DNA from: Ensifer canadensis
Lineage (GTDB): Bacteria; Pseudomonadota; Alphaproteobacteria; Rhizobiales; Rhizobiaceae
Reading direction: 5' to 3'
DNA length: 64,000 nucleotides
Assembly: GCF_017488845.2 (NCBI RefSeq)
Contig: NZ_CP083374.1
Coordinates: 777,501 to 841,500 of the forward strand
The notes under the pieces: generated by a model
Seen by the model: only the letters and a program-made list of their open reading frames with translations
What the model was told of the DNA's origin: nothing
Databases searched by the model: none
Shown here: in pieces, positions 8,700 through 17,671 of the stretch
Position numbering within the stretch: position 1 is the stretch's first letter
Layout of the letters: the number at the start of each line of letters is the position of its first letter
Translations under genes and position numbers: made by a program

Positions 8700-10064
8700 C
8701 TAGAGCAACAGCATTTTTTTCAGGATCGAAAGAACATCCTTCAGGGGCAACCGGGTCGCTCCCTCGATGGCGAATGGCAGGAGTGCCGCCGCACCGACCG
8801 GTAAAACCGCCTTACGGCTAAGAAGCACTGTCGAAAGCTTTTTCGCCAACTCGTGGTGCTTGGAGGGATCGGCGATGTCTTCCTTTCTCTCCGATCTCTC
8901 ATCGCAGTGGGCAGCCACATTACGGCCAAGAACCTTGCGTTCGGCAAGCCGCTGATAATGGGTAGCTTGCACGGAGAGCGCGAGAATCGTGGCGGCCTTC
9001 AGGTCGGCAAGGGGTTTCCAGAAAGCAGAAAGTGAGTAGGCAAACAATGCAAGCACCAGCACCAGCCATACGGCCATGGTAGCGGTAAGGCTGGCCGCAT
9101 TGAGGGTTTCCATATCGAAATGCCTGCCGAGGGTTACCGCCACAGGTGCGCTGACACCGAAAATATACATCATATAGGCATTGGGATATTCGGAGATGAA
9201 GGCGAGCCCGCCCTGTCCGTCGGGATGTGTTGCGACCAGCTTCAGTTCCAGCCTCGCCAGCTTCCTAAGCAATTGCGACCAGACGAAGTGACGCCACAGC
9301 CCACGCAGCATCAGGAACCAGAAAAGAGGCACGCTTACCGCCACGGACCACCAGCCCGCCAAGCTAATGGCACTACCGTTCGGCGCAAGCTCGACGGCCC
9401 AGGACGTCAACGGAGCATGATGGAGAAGTGCGCAGTAGAACAGTCCGCCAAAGACCGCCAACGCCACGCATATGATCTCGGCCAATCCGGAATCGCGCTG
9501 TTTGAGCGCCACAAGGACCGCCTCCGCGGCGCTCTGCATCGAAACGGGCGCAATGATCGGTGCTCTAAGGAAATGCTGGAGCTTGGTGCGTAGACCGTCT
9601 TCGACCTGTCGCTCGGCAAGAACGAACGTCCCGATAGCGACGAAAAAAGTGGCCCAAACGCCGAGATCTCGGAGATAAGCTCCTGCATCGCTGACTGACA
9701 GGCTACCGGGCAAAGCCAAAAAGAACGGAATTGCCCAAGCAATCGCGATGAAAAACACCGCACGGCGACCCGCGTTGAGCGCGAGTGTGTGCAGCAGCTT
9801 CAACCGACGTTGAAGCTCGTAGAAAGGTCCGCCATGCGACGCGAGGAAATCCCAGGGCGTCTGGTCGGCTTCGGAACCTGTAGCTTGAGAGGATTGCGGA
9901 TCGTCCGCATAAATATCGCCACGGTTAGTAGCATCTGCGCGCGCGGGCGCTGCTTGTTCCACGTCTTTTGACGTTTTGTTTATCGACGCATGAGGCATAG
10001 GCTGTCGTACTCCCGATTTCCTTGCCGAGAGCCCGCTCGACATCAAATGATGGTATGAAGCCAT
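8700..10064 (-). CDS. Multi-pass membrane protein of unknown function
   Basis: I do not recognise a functional family. The 454-residue frame has a polar N-terminal region of about 100 residues, then roughly six hydrophobic segments (for example AVFFIAIAWAIPFFLALPG and WWSVAVSVPLFWFLMLRG), a soluble stretch near LELKLVATHPDGQGGLAFI, and a charged C-terminal part with a final hydrophobic segment. The start is uncertain: ATG codons at 10064, 10043 and 9998 lack strong ribosome sites. Directly upstream lies a remnant of a DUF900-type hydrolase, which suggests that both once formed one transcription unit. Confidence 0.75.
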   Translation of the reverse strand: MASYHHLMSSGLSARKSGVRQPMPHASINKTSKDVEQAAPARADATNRGDIYADDPQSSQATGSEADQTPWDFLASHGGPFYELQRRLKLLHTLALNAGRRAVFFIAIAWAIPFFLALPGSLSVSDAGAYLRDLGVWATFFVAIGTFVLAERQVEDGLRTKLQHFLRAPIIAPVSMQSAAEAVLVALKQRDSGLAEIICVALAVFGGLFYCALLHHAPLTSWAVELAPNGSAISLAGWWSVAVSVPLFWFLMLRGLWRHFVWSQLLRKLARLELKLVATHPDGQGGLAFISEYPNAYMMYIFGVSAPVAVTLGRHFDMETLNAASLTATMAVWLVLVLALFAYSLSAFWKPLADLKAATILALSVQATHYQRLAERKVLGRNVAAHCDERSERKEDIADPSKHHELAKKLSTVLLSRKAVLPVGAAALLPFAIEGATRLPLKDVLSILKKMLLL

Positions 10065-10171
10065 CAGTTCTGCCGCAGGCCGGACTCAGCCCTTTTGCTT
10101 GGGCAAGGTCGTGTCATTGAATCTGCGGCCCGCCACAGCACCGAGACCGTTCCACTGACGACCGCGAACCA

Positions 10172-10397
10172 GCGAAATCCGTGGCGGGGTTGGCTGGCAG
10201 ACGTTTCGGCCTTGCACAGTTCCGGCGTCGCGTTCCGACGGGATCGAGACCGCGACTTCCGCGAAGGAGAGTTCCTGATTGCGCTCGCGTTTGAACAAGG
10301 TTGCCGGATCCCCGGACGGCTGATGCGTCGTCGGCAAAAGTATGTCGACCTGCGTTGTCTTTGGTGTTGATGCCGCCAGAGCGACGGGTTCCATCAT
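10172..10397 (-). pseudogene. Remnant of a DUF900-type alpha/beta hydrolase (esterase) gene
   Basis: The frame from 10397 reads VDILLPTTHQPSGDPATLF, RERNQELSFAEVAVSIPSERDAG, which matches the N-terminal region of the large DUF900 hydrolases (pattern 'TTR.P..dp...F.geRg....yA.i.VSIPp.r..G.vqWP'). At TVQ the expected WP is lost: removing one base there shifts the frame, and the next frame continues with KRLPANPATDFA as expected. Beyond about 10172 similarity ends, so the catalytic part is gone. Both a one-base deletion and a 3' deletion are visible. Confidence 0.55.
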
Positions 10398-10450
10398 CCC
10401 GACCGGATGACCGACATGCGTTCTCGCACGCAGACGTCGTTGCGTTGCGA

Positions 10451-11242
10451 CTAGAAATGGAAAACCAACCCCAGCATCGGGCCTTTCTGCACAACGTCAT
10501 AGTCAAAGCCGCCGGAGCTGTAATCGACACCCATCGCGCGATATCCAGCCACTGCCGAAATGCTATCCTTGATTTGGTAGCCGATGGCACCTGCGACATC
10601 CCAATCAAGATCGGCTTGCCCGGCGCCGACATTCCCCCAACCCGTGAGGTAGAATTGATCCGTGAGGAAATACGTTCCACGGAAACCTGCGACGGCGTCG
10701 AGCCAGGTAGCGCTGTCTTCGCGGCTTATGCCATCTAGGAGGCCGCCGCTGAAAGATACCTTGGTGCTCGCGTACCAGAGGCGCGCCCCGGCAATCACGT
10801 CCAGATGGTCCCGGCCATTCGTCAGCAGGCTGTAGCCGCCTCCAACCAGACCCGAAAACGTCTCGGACGTCACACTGATCTTGTTCGTCAAAACCCTGGC
10901 GGGGCTGTGGCCACTTACAGAAAGCTTTGTGTAGATTACGTCGCTGAAAACGCTGAAACGGTCATATCTACCCTCTGCCACGCCCATAAATGCGAAATCC
11001 AGATCCTTGAGTATATCGCCGAAGTCGGACTTCAAGCTCGCCGGCGGATGGCCAAACTGCCCGACGGTGCCGTCGATGCCAGCAGCCCAGAAATACGGGC
11101 TGGCATTTAACTGCCAGCCAGACGAGGTCTCGCTGCCGGCTTCGGGTTGGAATGGCAGAAACTGCTTATCCGCAGCCTTCGCCGAAAGCGAAAGCGTCAA
11201 AACCGATGCGAATGCAGTTGAGCATACTGAAAAAAACTTCAT
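10451..11242 (-). CDS. Outer-membrane beta-barrel protein
   Basis: A 263-residue protein with a signal peptide (MKFFSVCSTAFASVLTLSLS, cleavage after AKA) preceded by GAGGGG. The mature part has alternating strands rich in aromatic and glycine residues, such as SPYFWAAGIDGTVG, YFLTDQFYLTGWGNVGAG and YRAMGVDYSSGGFDYDV, and ends in LGLVFHF with a terminal phenylalanine, the usual signal for barrel insertion. No enzyme motif is seen. A decayed relative lies at 44854-45290. A longer upstream frame to 11380 is rejected because it lacks the signal sequence at its start. Confidence 0.85.
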   Translation of the reverse strand: MKFFSVCSTAFASVLTLSLSAKAADKQFLPFQPEAGSETSSGWQLNASPYFWAAGIDGTVGQFGHPPASLKSDFGDILKDLDFAFMGVAEGRYDRFSVFSDVIYTKLSVSGHSPARVLTNKISVTSETFSGLVGGGYSLLTNGRDHLDVIAGARLWYASTKVSFSGGLLDGISREDSATWLDAVAGFRGTYFLTDQFYLTGWGNVGAGQADLDWDVAGAIGYQIKDSISAVAGYRAMGVDYSSGGFDYDVVQKGPMLGLVFHF

Positions 11243-11346
11243 TTTCCCCTCGATAACGGCTTCCGTTTCAGAAAAGGCCGCGCAGCGAATGGCACTCCGG
11301 ATACGCGTGCGGGCGAAATCCGATCCGCCCGCCCGCATGAGCCGTC

Positions 11347-12378
11347 TTACGGCAAGGGTTGTGGCTGCGGGAAACTCCATTCGCCGCTCAATATCTCGGC
11401 ACGCGGCTGATAGAGCCTCACCGTATAATTCCAGCCAGGCACGGTCGGCAGGCAGTTGACGATGTTGCCGTCGCAGCCGCCGAACTGGATGGTGATCGAG
11501 CCATCGTCGCTCTTCTTTGCCGTCAGGTTGTTCAGCGAATAGGCGTTGTATGGGTTCTTCTCGAAGTAGCCCTCGGCGTTGTAGACGCTGACCGACCAGA
11601 AACTATCGACCGGAACGTCTCCAACCTTGAGCGTATAGACGGTAGCTCCATCGTTCTTGGGCGCGTCCCCGCTGAGGTAGGTCGCATCTTTGGCGGGATT
11701 TCCGCCCCAGCCGGTCGCGGTGCCGATCAGGTGCCGGATCGGATCGACGGCTTCCTTTGTGCCGAAGGCGTTGTTGTAGTCGGGGATCGTCGAACCGAGG
11801 ACGAGCAGGGCTTCGCGTATCTTCGTCTGGCTCGCTTGATCCCAGTTCGGCACCTCGAAATTTCCGGCGCCTGCCAAGCTGACCTTGATCGCGTCCTGAA
11901 GCTCATGAACCTGGTCTACGTCCTTCGGATCGGCAGGATCGACCAGCGTGCGAATCGCGACAAACACGTAACGCGTGCCGACATTCTCCTTCGTCAGCGT
12001 ATAGCTGCCGGCGCCGTAGAAGACCGACGGCACATAGTGGTCCTCGCTGACTACCTGCATCGACATGAAGCGCTGGCCCGCATCGGGTAGCGTGACCGTG
12101 ACGGGGCCGGCGTCGAGATCGAAAACCGCCTCCGAATAGAGCGTGTCACGATTCATGCGGATGACGTTCTGGTTGTCGATGGAGACCGGTTCGCGGCTAT
12201 GGACGAACTGGCCGAAGCCGCCGTCCTTCACCGTCTTGCCTATGTACAAGTCGGACTCGGCGCGGACGAAATTCTCGACGCCGACGGGGGTTGCGGTGGT
12301 GGAGGGGGTCTGTGCGTTCGCACTCCCAAGCGTCGCCACAGACGCGGCGACAACGCAGATTACAGGCAAATACGGCAT
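11347..12378 (-). CDS. Exported DUF1254/DUF1214-family protein
   Basis: A 343-residue protein with signal peptide MPYLPVICVVAASVATLGSA and GAGGAG before the ATG. The N-terminal segment has NVIRMNRDTLYSEAVFDLDAG, typical of the DUF1254 part, and the C-terminal half has GDVPVDSFWSVSVYNAEGYF and NPYNAYSLNNLTAKKSDDGS, the hallmark of DUF1214. It is shorter than the two-domain fusions, so the DUF1254 region is trimmed. Function is unknown; it acts outside the cytoplasm. The next gene downstream is the beta-barrel protein. Confidence 0.88.
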   Translation of the reverse strand: MPYLPVICVVAASVATLGSANAQTPSTTATPVGVENFVRAESDLYIGKTVKDGGFGQFVHSREPVSIDNQNVIRMNRDTLYSEAVFDLDAGPVTVTLPDAGQRFMSMQVVSEDHYVPSVFYGAGSYTLTKENVGTRYVFVAIRTLVDPADPKDVDQVHELQDAIKVSLAGAGNFEVPNWDQASQTKIREALLVLGSTIPDYNNAFGTKEAVDPIRHLIGTATGWGGNPAKDATYLSGDAPKNDGATVYTLKVGDVPVDSFWSVSVYNAEGYFEKNPYNAYSLNNLTAKKSDDGSITIQFGGCDGNIVNCLPTVPGWNYTVRLYQPRAEILSGEWSFPQPQPLP

Positions 12379-12512
12379 AAAATCTCCTCGATAATGCAAT
12401 AGGTTACTTAAATCCCTAGCTTTGGGATTTTCTGTCGGTTGGCTTTCCAGATCCCCGCCGCGCACTTTGCTGCATCCTCCGAAAATTCGGACGTCCGCCG
12501 GCGAGGGAATGT

Positions 12513-12857
12513 TTACCGGTGAAATAGGAGACGCGTGTACGTCCTGGTGATTGTGGCACTTCGCTTGCCGTCCGCATCGAAGTATCTGTCTTCGCGGCAT
12601 AGCCGCTCTTTGACGTCGCGGAAGATGCCATTGGCGAAAGTGAACTCCGCTTGGTCGAAATCACCCTGTGAAAACCGTTTGATTGCAGCCTTCTTACCAA
12701 GGTGCTTTTGCGTCAACCGGCGCGAAACACCCGTATTGTCGGCGCACATGTAGCGGTCACAGAGCACGCCTTTCTCCGGTGAGCGTAGCCCGCCCGCAGA
12801 AGAGGGTTTCCAAACGCTGCAGCCAGGAGGAGGCAGGAGGCGCTTTCTCGCTCGCAT
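12513..12857 (-). pseudogene. YcgJ-like (Fels-1 prophage protein-like) gene, apparently frameshifted
   Basis: The C-terminal 80 residues read KGVLCDRYMCADNTG, LTQKHLGKKAAIKRF, AEFTFANGIFRDVKERLC and EDRYFDADGKRS, the cysteine-rich pattern of YcgJ-type small exported proteins; the Cys expected after FANGIF is Arg. The signal peptide (SCLLLAAAFGNPLLRAGYA) lies in a different frame from both the ATG at 12857 and the C-terminal part, so at least two small indels have occurred. It could still make a truncated product. Identification is from memory of the family pattern and is moderate. Confidence 0.5.
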
Positions 12858-12956
12858 GGGGGACCACCGTGTCGCGGTTGTTTGCTGAGGGCAGAGCCGG
12901 ACGCTAGATCAACCGGCTCGTGGAATACTTGAAAATTGTACAGAAGCCCGAGAATA

Positions 12957-13775
12957 TTATCGTGCCGACAGAGCGGCTTCTTCCGCAACGCAGCTTGATG
13001 CCTCGGCCGCCCCCGCAGTCTTCAATTCGTCGCGTGCCGCCGCGACATCCGAGAGGAACTCTGCATTGTTATGCAGTTTTGCGACCGTCGCCGCACCCAT
13101 AATGCGTCCCGCATCGACGTCGCTCTGCCAATGTGCATCACAAATTACGCGGCTCTGGCCGAATTCTATGCCGCGTTTCATCAGGAAATCGGCGCGTTCC
13201 GGGCTGATTTCGCTCAACACCAGCGCCCAGGCCCAGCCAGCCGCGGTATGGCCTGAAGGATACGAGCCGTCGGTTCGCAGCAGCGGCTCCTGATCGGGAT
13301 AGCAGGTGCCTTCGTTATGGACCACGAAAGGACGAGTGCGATTGTAGGTGTTCTTCACGCCATACGTCGACAGGCCTGCATCAGTCAGGACCTTCTGCAT
13401 CAAGCGATATAGGTGAGGGGTCTTTTCTTCATCAATATCGACGCCCATTGCGCAGGAGAAGTTTTTCGCCGGCTGCGGGAATTGCAGATCAGCGTCTGCG
13501 CGCGCCAGATCCCAGCGCGGCGTACCGCGCAGAGGTATGGTTGCGGCTCTCAACTCTTCGTCACGCGCAAGCGTCGCAGTACCGTCGGCCGGCGGCGGGG
13601 CAAGCAGCACAAGGCTATCGGGCAGATCCTTTTGCTTGAGATAGCCCGAAGCCAACTGGAAATGTGGATCCGTAATCTCTGGCTTTGCGGCGGTTTCTGC
13701 CGCGGCCGGTTCTATGCCTTGGCCGGCAAGTGCGATGACCGAGCACAAGGCCAATTGATAGATCTTCGATAGCAT
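12957..13775 (-). CDS. Class A non-specific acid phosphatase (PhoN-like, PAP2 superfamily)
   Basis: A 272-residue periplasmic phosphatase with signal peptide MLSKIYQLALCSVIALAGQG and AGGAG before the ATG. All three parts of the phosphatase signature are present: KNTYNRTRP (K-x6-RP), YPSGHTAAGW (PSGH) and SRVICDAHWQSD (SR-x5-H-x3-D). It would release phosphate from a broad range of monoesters in the periplasm. It is a stand-alone gene between the YcgJ-like remnant and a divergent Crp/Fnr regulator, which could control it. Confidence 0.93.
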   Translation of the reverse strand: MLSKIYQLALCSVIALAGQGIEPAAAETAAKPEITDPHFQLASGYLKQKDLPDSLVLLAPPPADGTATLARDEELRAATIPLRGTPRWDLARADADLQFPQPAKNFSCAMGVDIDEEKTPHLYRLMQKVLTDAGLSTYGVKNTYNRTRPFVVHNEGTCYPDQEPLLRTDGSYPSGHTAAGWAWALVLSEISPERADFLMKRGIEFGQSRVICDAHWQSDVDAGRIMGAATVAKLHNNAEFLSDVAAARDELKTAGAAEASSCVAEEAALSAR

Positions 13776-13979
13776 GCAAGAGCTCCTGGATATGCGATCT
13801 CGAGACGACCACATACGCGTGGCCGAACAATTCGATGGGGATGTGGGCAGGCATCAGCCGTAAACACGTAGAGAAGCCGGCTTACCCCTGATCGTCGCGG
13901 CCTCTTTCTTCTCGCCATAAAGTTGATACAGAGCTTTTGAACGGCACATTGTGTCGAACCGCACAATCTGGAGAAGAAA

Positions 13980-14669
13980 ATGGCGCGTATGTCACGGGCG
14001 CATGCGGAACGCATCATGTGCGAGGCTGGGTGGCTGGCTCAAATGCCTGAAGCCTTCAGGGTACGCTTGCTGCAAAATGCGCTACTTCTGAAATTTGACG
14101 CAGGTCAGGTCATATTCCGTCCGGGCGACCCGGCCGGGGGCATTTATGGTCTTGTTTCAGGGACTGTGACCGTGGACACCGCGCCTCTCGACTCAACGCC
14201 GCGCCTGATCCACATCGCCGTACCCGGCGGATGGACCGGCGAAGACAGCTTCATGACCGGCAAGCCAAGACGGATCGAGCTGTTCGCGCGGAGCGAAACC
14301 TGGGTGATGCACGTCCCGCTGGAGACGATGGAGCAGATGGCCGCATCTGACCCGAACAACATTCGGGCTTTCGGCGTTATTTCTATCTTGGCGGCGGATA
14401 AACTACTTAGAATCGTACATGATCTGCAGAAGAAGAGTGTCAGCTCAAGAATTGCGTCAGTTCTGCATCGCATGTCCTGGTCGACAGATGCTCCTATTTC
14501 CGTTTCCCAGGAAAATCTCGGTATCTTGACGAACACATCCCGCAAGCAAGTCAACAGCGCCATCCAACGTTTCGTCGAGGCCGGTTGGATTGAAACCGGT
14601 TATCGCTCAATAATCGTTACCAACCCGTCGGCTTTGCGGCGGCATGCTGAACAGGATGTGGCAGACTGA
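13980..14669 (+). CDS. Crp/Fnr-family transcriptional regulator
   Basis: A 229-residue regulator with an N-terminal cyclic-nucleotide-binding-like beta barrel (LLLKFDAGQVIFRPGDPAGG...LVSGTVTV) and a C-terminal winged helix (SQENLGILTNTSRKQVNSAIQRF, about residues 175-197). The barrel lacks the RET-type cAMP phosphate motif and the cysteine set of FNR, so the signal is unknown. It is transcribed away from the acid phosphatase gene across a 204-base spacer. The start ATG at 13980 has AGAAGAAA upstream, a weak ribosome site. Confidence 0.88.
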   Translation: MARMSRAHAERIMCEAGWLAQMPEAFRVRLLQNALLLKFDAGQVIFRPGDPAGGIYGLVSGTVTVDTAPLDSTPRLIHIAVPGGWTGEDSFMTGKPRRIELFARSETWVMHVPLETMEQMAASDPNNIRAFGVISILAADKLLRIVHDLQKKSVSSRIASVLHRMSWSTDAPISVSQENLGILTNTSRKQVNSAIQRFVEAGWIETGYRSIIVTNPSALRRHAEQDVAD

Positions 14670-15214
14670 TATGTTTCAGCGACCAGAGAGCCCTGTTGTA
14701 AAGAACGAAATGGGTGCGGAATGGGATCTTTTGTGTTCACGACTACGTCAATGCGCGCGAGTCCGCCTGGATGCTTCGCAGAGATCGTGCGATACGCGAG
14801 CTGCTGACATGATCCAGGCGACGCTGCTCAATGGGAGCAATCCGCCGCGCTAAATCACGAGAGCGGCACTTTGGGTTCGAGTGGTGGCGCTATTTACCCC
14901 GCGCATATCTGGCCGAAAAAGCTAGTCGGCTTCGAGCCACCAACAAGAATGAGCGTACGAAGCGCCAGCAGCGCAGCTGACAGAGCCCGTTCGCGCGCGG
15001 TTTGACCGGTTAAAAAGCCTCGTCTCGGAGGATCAGCATCGCGACGGCAAACGGCCGAGATCCGGGAAGCCTAGGCCCGGCAAGCCGCTCCAATTGAAAA
15101 GCGCCCTGCCCTCACCTGCCCGACCGGACCAGCAAACCTGCGTATCGATGATACCGTCTCTGGCGGCCGTTGGATCCTCATTGAGACGATGCAGGGCGCA
15201 TGCGTGGATGCCGC
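14670..15214. other. 545-base spacer without a recognisable gene
   Basis: A frame overlapping the regulator end (to 14853) has no similarity that I recognise. The rest contains no convincing start-plus-ribosome-site combination, tRNA or repeat. Confidence 0.5.
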
Positions 15215-15445
15215 TCAATCTCTTGGTTTGGAAAAGCGAACGCCGACGCCACCACCATTTTCTGGGATGAACTCGATGCCGGCTTTTTCAAAAGCAGCTT
15301 GCACGACGTCCATGGTTGAATCTCGAAGCCGCTCGCCTCGTTCCAGTCGGGCGATGGTGTCAGGTGACACGCCGGCATTTTTTGCCAGATCCCGAGTGCC
15401 CCAGCCCAGCGCCACACGCGCCATTTTACACTGAATTGGCGTCAT
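15215..15445 (-). CDS. Small XRE-family helix-turn-helix protein
   Basis: A 76-residue DNA-binding protein that is almost only a HTH_3 domain: MARVALGWGTRDLAKNAGVS followed by PDTIARLERGERL. The tail AAFEKAGIEFIPENGGGVGVRF is typical of a rhizobial group of short regulators. I chose MTPIQCKMAR as start because family members begin there; no strong ribosome site is visible. It stands alone and is divergent from the unknown pair at 15577-16728. Confidence 0.85.
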   Translation of the reverse strand: MTPIQCKMARVALGWGTRDLAKNAGVSPDTIARLERGERLRDSTMDVVQAAFEKAGIEFIPENGGGVGVRFSKPRD

Positions 15446-15576
15446 TTCGTAACACCGATACGATTTTGTATTGAAGAGAACGGCATTGGCAGCTATCGTA
15501 TCCACGTTACGAATTTAAACTCGGCGCCGCTCCCCAAGCGGCCAAGACCAAAATCTAGTTTCAGAGAGCTTGGATC

Positions 15577-16296
15577 ATGGCTGATTCTGAGAATAGCAGA
15601 ACTTTGCCTGCAATCACCCGTAGAGAAGAAAATTTTGAGAACGGCGCGATCGAAAAGCTACCGTACGTGATCGACCGCCGAAACCTTCTGCCGGTCGCGG
15701 CGCGCTTTCTGAGCGCCCGTATTGCCGATCCGAACGGCCCGCGAAGAGCGAGCGGCCCAACGCCTGTCCGCGAAATGTGGCCACGATGGTATGCCCGTCA
15801 TAAGCAACTGTTGGAGGCGACGCGCTTCAGACAAAAGCTAGAAGCAGAAATGCTGGAGCAGGCCGGCGGTTTTCCGGTTGCCGAACTGCAGATTGTTGGA
15901 AGCAACCAGCCGGTGGTGGTGCACTCTTTCGCCGAGCTCAATCGCCTGACCCAGGTGGATGCCGACCAACTGTCTCGGTCAAGGACTGAACTTCGTCAGC
16001 GCCGGAAACAATGGAAAAAGGCCGACAAGCACCTGGGCTACAGCGACGCTGTTACCCTGGAACAGGAGCTCGCGCGACATCTCGGAATATTGGGCCGTGT
16101 CATGTGGATCACGAGGCCGTCCTGCCTGATCGAAATCACCGCGAAGTTCCATTGCCTGATCGTGACACACGATCCGGGCTTAAAGCTCGAAGAGGCACCC
16201 TGGCCAGAGCTGCGGACCATGCTGAGGGATCTTATGCGCATGGAAGAACGGGCCGGCGAGACACGGGCTTGTCGCTCGAGCCTGGAGGCAAGCTGA
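15577..16296 (+). CDS. Hypothetical protein, 239 residues
   Basis: I do not recognise the family. The frame has typical high-GC codon usage and no signal peptide or membrane segment. A basic, helical middle part (RSRTELRQRRKQWKKADKHLG) suggests nucleic-acid or protein binding. A GAGAGCTTGGATC stretch precedes the ATG. The stop (TGA) abuts the ATG of the next gene, so the two are translationally coupled. Confidence 0.6.
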   Translation: MADSENSRTLPAITRREENFENGAIEKLPYVIDRRNLLPVAARFLSARIADPNGPRRASGPTPVREMWPRWYARHKQLLEATRFRQKLEAEMLEQAGGFPVAELQIVGSNQPVVVHSFAELNRLTQVDADQLSRSRTELRQRRKQWKKADKHLGYSDAVTLEQELARHLGILGRVMWITRPSCLIEITAKFHCLIVTHDPGLKLEEAPWPELRTMLRDLMRMEERAGETRACRSSLEAS

Positions 16297-16728
16297 ATGG
16301 ACCTGGCCTATCCTGATCAATCAGCAAAGGTTCGAGACATTCTGGCCTTGGCGACGCAGTACCGAGACGCGGCCGTCACGCTTGGTGAGGGCGTGTCCAA
16401 GTCCGGCCACCCGCCGCGACGCCTTCTCGCTCTCCATTCCATTGAGCTCCATCTGAATGCTCTCCTGCTTGCCAAGGGCCTCGATCGCGACACCGTAAAT
16501 GGCTTGCAGCTCGATCTTGGCGAGCGGACACGAAGAGCAGTGGACGCCGGCCTCGTTCTACGCAGGCGCACGGCGGAGCACCTGGCCAGTCTCTCCTCAA
16601 ACAGAGAGTATCTCGTCATCCGGTATCGTCCAGACCTGACTGCCTCGATCTCACAGATGAGCCGGCTTATGGCGACCCTTGATGAACTCTCGCGCAAGGT
16701 CAGAAAGATATTACGGGCTTCGTCGTGA
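16297..16728 (+). CDS. Hypothetical helical protein, 143 residues
   Basis: The ATG begins immediately after the stop of the preceding gene. The sequence is almost all helical; the stretch RRLLALHSIELHLNALLLAKG resembles the first helices of HEPN-type proteins, but no R-x4-6-H motif follows. Function is unknown. The two-gene unit is bounded downstream by the terminator at 16935. Confidence 0.6.
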   Translation: MDLAYPDQSAKVRDILALATQYRDAAVTLGEGVSKSGHPPRRLLALHSIELHLNALLLAKGLDRDTVNGLQLDLGERTRRAVDAGLVLRRRTAEHLASLSSNREYLVIRYRPDLTASISQMSRLMATLDELSRKVRKILRASS

Positions 16729-16934
16729 TCGAAAAAACCCGTCACCCAGGCTGCATTCTCCGCACCACGCATGCCTGGTTCACAACGTCCTTCGCTGCCT
16801 TTCGGGCCGCCGGGTTTTGGAGCGGCCGCACCCGCGGTTGCTCGTGGTGCATGGCGTGGGCCACTTGGATTCTCTTCGTTGAACCGGTGCGGTAGAAGGC
16901 TTCGCTCACCGCCTCTTCATCGGGTTTTGAAGTT

Positions 16935-16965
16935 GCCCGCAGCCGCGGCTGCGGGCCTTTTTTTT
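16935..16965 (+). terminator. Rho-independent terminator
   Basis: GCCCGCAGCC-GC-GGCTGCGGGC is a perfect 22-base palindrome (16935-16956) followed by CC removed into an eight-T run. It would end transcription from the unknown two-gene unit about 200 bases upstream or from a small RNA in between. Confidence 0.85.
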
Positions 16966-17054
16966 CAAAGGTCGAGTTCGGTCGGCATAACTCGCTTGGG
17001 GAATGGCGCGCGCAGCGATGGAAGTTTAAAGACTGGCGGACGGTGGCAGCCGTT

Positions 17055-17097
17055 GGGATATTCGACGCGTCGGCACGAGGCGACGCTCGAATATCCC
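17055..17097. repeat. Long inverted repeat (hairpin)
   Basis: GGGATATTCGACGCGTCG (17055-17072) and CGACGCTCGAATATCCC (17081-17097) pair over 17 positions with one bulged base and an eight-base loop. There is no T run, and the element lies in a non-coding zone. Confidence 0.6.
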
Positions 17098-17184
17098 TCG
17101 CCCATCATTCCGGCTCACGCTGCACCGCGGTCGTCAAGCCAAGAGCGCGGCCGCGCACCCTTTGCGGTGTCACGGCGACGTCGC

Positions 17185-17440
17185 CCACACCATTTTGTCG
17201 AACGCAAGGTGCCGATCAATGAAATGGCACGCCCACTCGGTCGGCATCGATTGAGGATCTATCGCGAGATCAGCGCAATACACTCCTCGATCGCGAGCTG
17301 CCGGGATATGGCGGTTACTTCTCGACGGTTGCCGACGACATCAGCAAGAGCGTCGGCGGCGCTTGAGGAAGCTCAGACGTCATCCGCAATTGCGCGAACT
17401 GGTCTTCGACAGATTGAAGGCCTATTGGTCGCCCGACTGA
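17185..17440 (+). pseudogene. IS30-family transposase remnant
   Basis: One frame reads INEMARPLGRHRLRIYREI, the IS30 helix-turn-helix (pattern 'ia..LgrhrStI.ReI'). In a second frame follows GYGGYFSTVADD, and in a third RLRKLRRHPQLRELVFDRLK with AYWSPD, then a stop. These are successive parts of the N-terminal third of an IS30 transposase, so at least two frameshifts and a large 3' deletion are visible. No intact DDE core is present. Confidence 0.7.
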
Positions 17441-17447
17441 ACCGATC

Positions 17448-17516
17448 GGAAGCGGCAACATGCCGCCAGCCCGGGATGTCGATTTCTATCCTTCGCCTTG
17501 AACGGAATCGAACCCT
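17448..17516. repeat. Degenerate repeat, copy A (tRNA 3'-end-like)
   Basis: AAGCGGCAACATGCCGCC, GGATGTC and CGCCTTGAACGGAATCGAACC recur with changes at 23511-23571. On the minus strand the end reads GGTTCGATTCC, like a tRNA T-arm, but the stem is not complementary. The pair brackets 6 kb that include Gabija. Confidence 0.5.
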
Positions 17517-17671
17517 CGGCCCGGGAAAACTCTCTTCTCCACAAAAGTTATGCCAACGGCGAGATTCTGATGGCACTACGTTATTTGCTTTGATGCAACG
17601 GTTGCACAAACGATCGTTTGCACAACACGTAAATGGAAGTAGCATCGCCGCACCCACGCCCAGGGGGGACA

